Assembly (NCBI GenBank): GCA_021299565.1
Contig: JAJTHA010000152.1
Location: 1-17,079, forward strand
Direction of reading: 5' to 3'
DNA from: Candidatus Caenarcanales bacterium
GTDB lineage: Bacteria; Cyanobacteriota; Vampirovibrionia; LMEP-6097
Length of the DNA stretch: 17,079 nucleotides
Below are positions 15,301 to 17,079 of the stretch, piece by piece. The position numbers and the translations under genes were made by a program. Under the pieces are notes generated by a model. The model worked only from the letters and a program-made list of their open reading frames with translations, did not search any database and had not been told where the DNA came from. Position 1 is the stretch's first letter. Each line of letters starts with the position of its first letter.

Positions 15301-17079
15301 TGCTAAAGGTGACATCATTGCTTTGTCTGGAGCTGTTTTTAATGGAGATGGTTCTAAACTTAAAAACATTCCTCCAAGCGCAATTACTGGTGGTTTAAAG
15401 GTCTTTAAACTGGTTGCTCCAGATGGTTCACCAGATCCAGCAGCTATTGTCGATAATAATGGTAATTTTGGAGTTGGTACTTCAACACCAAATGCTTTAG
15501 TTGATGTTGGTGGTGGAAATAAATATTCTATTGATGGAGTAAATGATATCTTGGTGAAAGATGATATTGAAGTTAACGGAACTCTTTATGCCGGCTCTGC
15601 AAATGTAGGTATGATTTCTGCAGCTAGTTTTATTGGTTCTGGTGCTGGCTTAACAGAGATCCCTGGTGCTAATGTTGTAGGTGCTGTTTCTAACGCTACT
15701 AACGCTGTTAATGCAACTAGAATGTCAAGTGGTACTATCACTAATTCAACTTTTACCGGTGGTGTGATAGATGGAGCAGAACTAAGAAATGTTACTTTAG
15801 GTAGTGCAAATCTTGCTGATGAAAGTGTTTTATCGCGTCATATTAAAGACGGCACTATAGTGGCTGCAGATATAGCTGATAATACAATTACTGGTGTCAA
15901 AATAGTTTCTTTAGATGGAGCAAAAGTTACTGGTACTGTAGCTAATGCTACCAATGCTGCTACTGCAGTTAACGCAACTAATGCAACTAGAATGACTGGT
16001 GGCACTATTACCAATTCAACTTTCACTGGTGGAGTAATTGATGGAGCAGAATTACGCAACGTAAATCTTGGTTCAACTAATCTTGCTGATGACAGTGTTT
16101 TATCGCGTCATATTAAAGACGGCACTATAGTTGCTGCAGATATAGCTGATAACACAATTACTGGTGTCAAAATAGTTTCTTTAGATGGAGCAAAAGTTAC
16201 TGGTACTGTAGCTAATGCTACCAATGCTGCAACTGCAGTTAACGCAACTAATGCCACCAATGCAACTAGAATGACTAGTGGCACTATTACTAATTCAACT
16301 TTCACTGGTGGAGTAATTGATGGAGCAGAATTACGAAACGTAAATCTTGGTTCAACTAATCTAGCTGATGAAAGTGTTTTATCGCGTCACATTAAAGACG
16401 GCACTATAGTTGCTGCAGATATAGCTGATAACACAATTACTGGTGTCAAAATAGTTTCTATTGATGGAGCAAAAGTTGCTGGTACAGTCGCTAACGCAAC
16501 GAATGCTGCGACTGCAGTTAACGCAACTAATGCGACGAATGCAACTACTGCTACTAATGCCAACAATATGGCTTCTGGAAATATTACTGATTCCACTTTT
16601 ACACGTGGTGTAATTGATGGAGCCACTTTGAGAAATGTTACTTTCACTGGTGGAGCTGGTCTTACAGTATTCAAACTTGTTGCGCCAGATGGTTCGCCAG
16701 ATCCAGCTGCTCAAGTTGATAATAATGGTAATTTTGGTGTAGGTACCGCAACGCCATCTGCTTTAGTAGATGTTGGCGGTGGAATTAAAAACTTTATTGA
16801 TGGAACAAATGATTTATTAGTAAAAGGTGATGCTGAAATTGATGGAAGAGTTTTTGCTTCTGGATTTGTTGGTTCGGCTGCTGGTTTAACTGATATTCCT
16901 GCTGATCAGATTACTGGAACAGTATCAAATCTTGCAGATAATTCTGTTTTATCTCGTCATATCCAAGACGCTACTATTGTGACTGCTGATCTTGCTGATA
17001 GATCTGTTACTAATGCAAAAATTAATTCTGTTGATGGTTCTAAAGTAACTGGTACTGTTGCGAATGCAAGTAATGCATT
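12308..17079 (+). CDS. Giant exported pentapeptide-repeat fibre protein (3' end outside window)
   Basis: The frame is open from the ATG at 12308 to the window end: 1590 complete codons plus two bases. AAGAGGT at 12294-12300 is a good ribosome-binding site, and the gap from the previous gene is 11 nt. A Sec signal peptide (KIIVLVTLMLFAVQAVKA, cleavage after A21) is followed by a short unique N-terminal region. The rest is modular: three copies of a GVGTxTPxALVDVGG module (residues 213, 1036 and 1458), two arrays of pentapeptide units (456-778 and 1138-1450) with NAT linkers, and a non-repetitive domain at about 790-1015 with two cysteines (LMLECVPI, GDCFAIYP). GSGAGLTNIP and GDGSGLTN motifs match the preceding fibre. 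It is probably an elongated extracellular appendage or adhesin. No anchor is visible because the C-terminus is missing. Confidence 0.85.
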   Translation, partial: MNRKIIVLVTLMLFAVQAVKAGPPDWKKRFYNRYSPNNYFIYGYDDELMRPDTRLTINGSILVDGSTIVKDSIWYKGEKGTGISFAPESIYLSTANKKLLSMSSFNNRNLIDIGAPGYKISFNEAINIIPTIGPKDAFGASLAIGTSEAPERLTVAGAMALSPLTNLAKPGVDPNFGKLFAKDDGKIYYLNTAGSEYDLTAQGAGGGAVSVLVSPDGSPNPAASVDNDGKFGVGTTTPSALVDVGGATKSFVDGQDDLLVKGDVEANGKMYASQFVGGTFSGSGAGLTNIPAASIVGNVPVDPNYKPSSLKAPDGSPDPAVYVENSGRVIMTHADPGATGDLIISVPGDAELHLNTTDDGDQSAIRFADAGDYTFGLLSNFPTVGSFTMHNYQNSSNALVINPASNIGMGVNNASEKLDVAGNVKATRFIGDGSGLTNLLGANVTGTVTNATNATNMTGGTINNSTFTGGTITGATLVDVNIGNINLADESVLSRHIKDGTIVTADLADRSVTNAKIDSVDGSKVTGVVANATNATNMTGGTINNSTFTGGTITGATLVDVNIGNINLADESVLSRHIKDGTIVTADLADNAVTTGKIQSLEGTKVTGTVANALNATNATNMTGGTINNSTFTGGTIDGATLKNVTIGDINLADESVLSRHIKDGTIITADLADRSITNAKIDSVDGSKVTGVVANATNAVTAQTATTAQTATTAQTATTAQTATNALNMTGGKISGKTLISDSIFTGGTISGNTAISDSTFTGGVIDGSILRNITLEGDINTTTSKLVAPDGMPNPALYVNDAGHTTIPPNLVMHLGQGLHINLQTNFNSSNVNPFAPSSGWKIKTKIPFSAWTALPTLVIKGTNYADADGGSIGLISSGYTSFDPSIKGGLMLECVPIDVADGGKNPPKPGDCFAIYPLTVSSFGAEFPIFKVGNEDGFVTYFLDTPNKSYRFNIEAYSTTIPLEQFEGWSVVDEEFRTATAVREHVYINKFGTVIAKGDIIALSGAVFNGDGSKLKNIPPSAITGGLKVFKLVAPDGSPDPAAIVDNNGNFGVGTSTPNALVDVGGGNKYSIDGVNDILVKDDIEVNGTLYAGSANVGMISAASFIGSGAGLTEIPGANVVGAVSNATNAVNATRMSSGTITNSTFTGGVIDGAELRNVTLGSANLADESVLSRHIKDGTIVAADIADNTITGVKIVSLDGAKVTGTVANATNAATAVNATNATRMTGGTITNSTFTGGVIDGAELRNVNLGSTNLADDSVLSRHIKDGTIVAADIADNTITGVKIVSLDGAKVTGTVANATNAATAVNATNATNATRMTSGTITNSTFTGGVIDGAELRNVNLGSTNLADESVLSRHIKDGTIVAADIADNTITGVKIVSIDGAKVAGTVANATNAATAVNATNATNATTATNANNMASGNITDSTFTRGVIDGATLRNVTFTGGAGLTVFKLVAPDGSPDPAAQVDNNGNFGVGTATPSALVDVGGGIKNFIDGTNDLLVKGDAEIDGRVFASGFVGSAAGLTDIPADQITGTVSNLADNSVLSRHIQDATIVTADLADRSVTNAKINSVDGSKVTGTVANASNA
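12944..13183 (+). repeat. GVGT module, copy 1
   Basis: This is the first copy of an 80-residue module: [V/L]-V-[S/A]-PDGSP-[N/D]-P-A at the start, FGVGTTTPSALVDVGG in the middle, LLVKGD, then GSGAGLTNIPA. The GVGT...P..L.V.G core is common in tail-fibre-like and exported bacterial proteins. Partial copies of the leading PDGSPDPA motif also occur near 13240 and 14670. Confidence 0.8.
13673..14640 (+). repeat. Pentapeptide unit array 1 (four units)
   Basis: Units begin at 13673, 13916, 14168 and 14492, spaced 81, 84 and 108 codons apart. In units 1-3, from GTINN through AKIDS or GKIQS, 12 consecutive pentads keep a hydrophobic centre residue (I, F, I, L, I, L, V, I, I, L, V, I in unit 1), including the exact pentapeptide consensus ADLAD. 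Units 1 and 2 are nearly identical over more than 150 nt. The fourth unit is diverged. Confidence 0.8.
14411..14482 (+). repeat. 18-bp minisatellite encoding TAQTAT x4
   Basis: Four tandem 18-nt copies (ACTGCACAAACAGCAACT type) encode TAQTAT four times in the linker between units 3 and 4, residues 702-725. It replaces the usual NAT linker and accounts for the longer spacing there. Gain or loss of copies would keep the frame. Confidence 0.85.
15413..15667 (+). repeat. GVGT module, copy 2
   Basis: This is the second copy of the module (PDGSPDPA, FGVGTSTPNALVDVGG, ILVKDD, GSGAGLTEIPG). It begins at residue 1036 and directly precedes the second pentapeptide array. Confidence 0.8.
15719..16640 (+). 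repeat. Pentapeptide unit array 2 (four units with lengthening NAT linkers)
   Basis: Units begin at 15719, 15989, 16268 and 16565, spaced 90, 93 and 99 codons apart. The added residues lie in the Asn-Ala-Thr linker, which is longer before each successive unit. The first three units carry the same 12-pentad ladder (STFTG, AELRN, ANLAD, ADIAD) and are nearly identical at DNA level across long stretches. The last is cut short and leads into module copy 3. Confidence 0.82.
16679..16903 (+). repeat. GVGT module, copy 3
   Basis: This third copy (PDGSPDPA, FGVGTATPSALVDVGG, LLVKGD, AAGLTDIPA) begins 1266 nt after copy 2. Module plus array therefore forms a higher-order repeat of about 422 residues. 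Confidence 0.8.
16928..17079 (+). repeat. Start of a further pentapeptide unit, cut by the window end
   Basis: SNLADNSVLSRHI followed by IVTADLADRSVTNAK resumes the second half of the unit and enters another NAT-type linker as the window ends. The array therefore continues downstream. Confidence 0.75.

Noticed and set aside
13483..16714. Long minus-strand open frames with repetitive Val/Ala-rich translations
   Set aside because: They repeat with the same spacing as the sense-strand units and are antisense shadows of the pentapeptide arrays; no ribosome-binding site or independent domain.
13673..16928. Regularly spaced near-identical DNA repeats, as in a CRISPR array
   Set aside because: The spacing is 240-325 nt, the repeats are coding and in frame, and there are no short palindromic repeats or unique spacers.
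9195..17079. Prophage tail-fibre module
   Set aside because: Motifs resemble phage fibres, but both proteins carry Sec signal peptides and no baseplate, tail or chaperone gene is nearby.

Overview
The window is an AT-rich stretch of a bacterial chromosome with five blocks. The lineage cannot be fixed from sequence alone. Flagellar genes, two large Sec-exported fibrous proteins, an Nfu-type iron-sulfur protein and a bacterial LeuRS suggest a free-living or host-associated bacterium from an AT-rich, possibly uncultured group.

Block 1 (1-2642, + strand) is part of a flagellar-type basal-body operon. It holds the C-terminal part of FliF (MS ring), a 124-aa protein sitting where FliG is expected, and a FliH-like stator protein with a long acidic tail. 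The middle protein looks like a FliG N-terminal-domain remnant or analogue and is far too short to carry the torque domain. FliI does not follow FliH. A REP-like palindrome (2693-2779) closes the block.

Block 2 (2842-8316, + strand) holds nfu, fic, leuS and an exported FCP1/NLI-type HAD phosphatase. nfu has an extended -10 box at the distance that puts transcription start on the A of its ATG, so its mRNA is predicted to be leaderless. The Fic gene follows two 19-bp direct repeats and encodes a Fic AMP-transferase with an N-terminal region resembling a winged-helix/AbiEi-type module. It lies 4-16 nt from leuS, and leuS overlaps the phosphatase gene by ATGA, so the three may be co-transcribed.

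Block 3 (8322-9059, - strand) is a single unrecognised helical cytoplasmic protein, convergent with the phosphatase gene.

Block 4 (9195-12296, + strand) encodes a 1033-aa exported fibre. In order it has a signal peptide, a predicted beta-rich domain, a Gly-Ser linker, a tail-fibre-like motif, about 13 collagen Gly-X-Y triplets, two copies of an octapeptide ladder, an Asn-rich pentapeptide ladder and a tail-fibre-like C-terminal domain.

Block 5 (12308 to beyond the window end, + strand) is a second exported fibre, at least 1590 aa. It is built from three copies of a GVGT-type module and about nine units, each carrying 12 consecutive pentapeptide-like repeats joined by Asn-Ala-Thr linkers of changing length. 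Blocks 4 and 5 are 11 nt apart, share motifs and both carry Sec signal peptides, so they probably form one surface appendage or adhesin locus. This pair is the most unusual part of the window.
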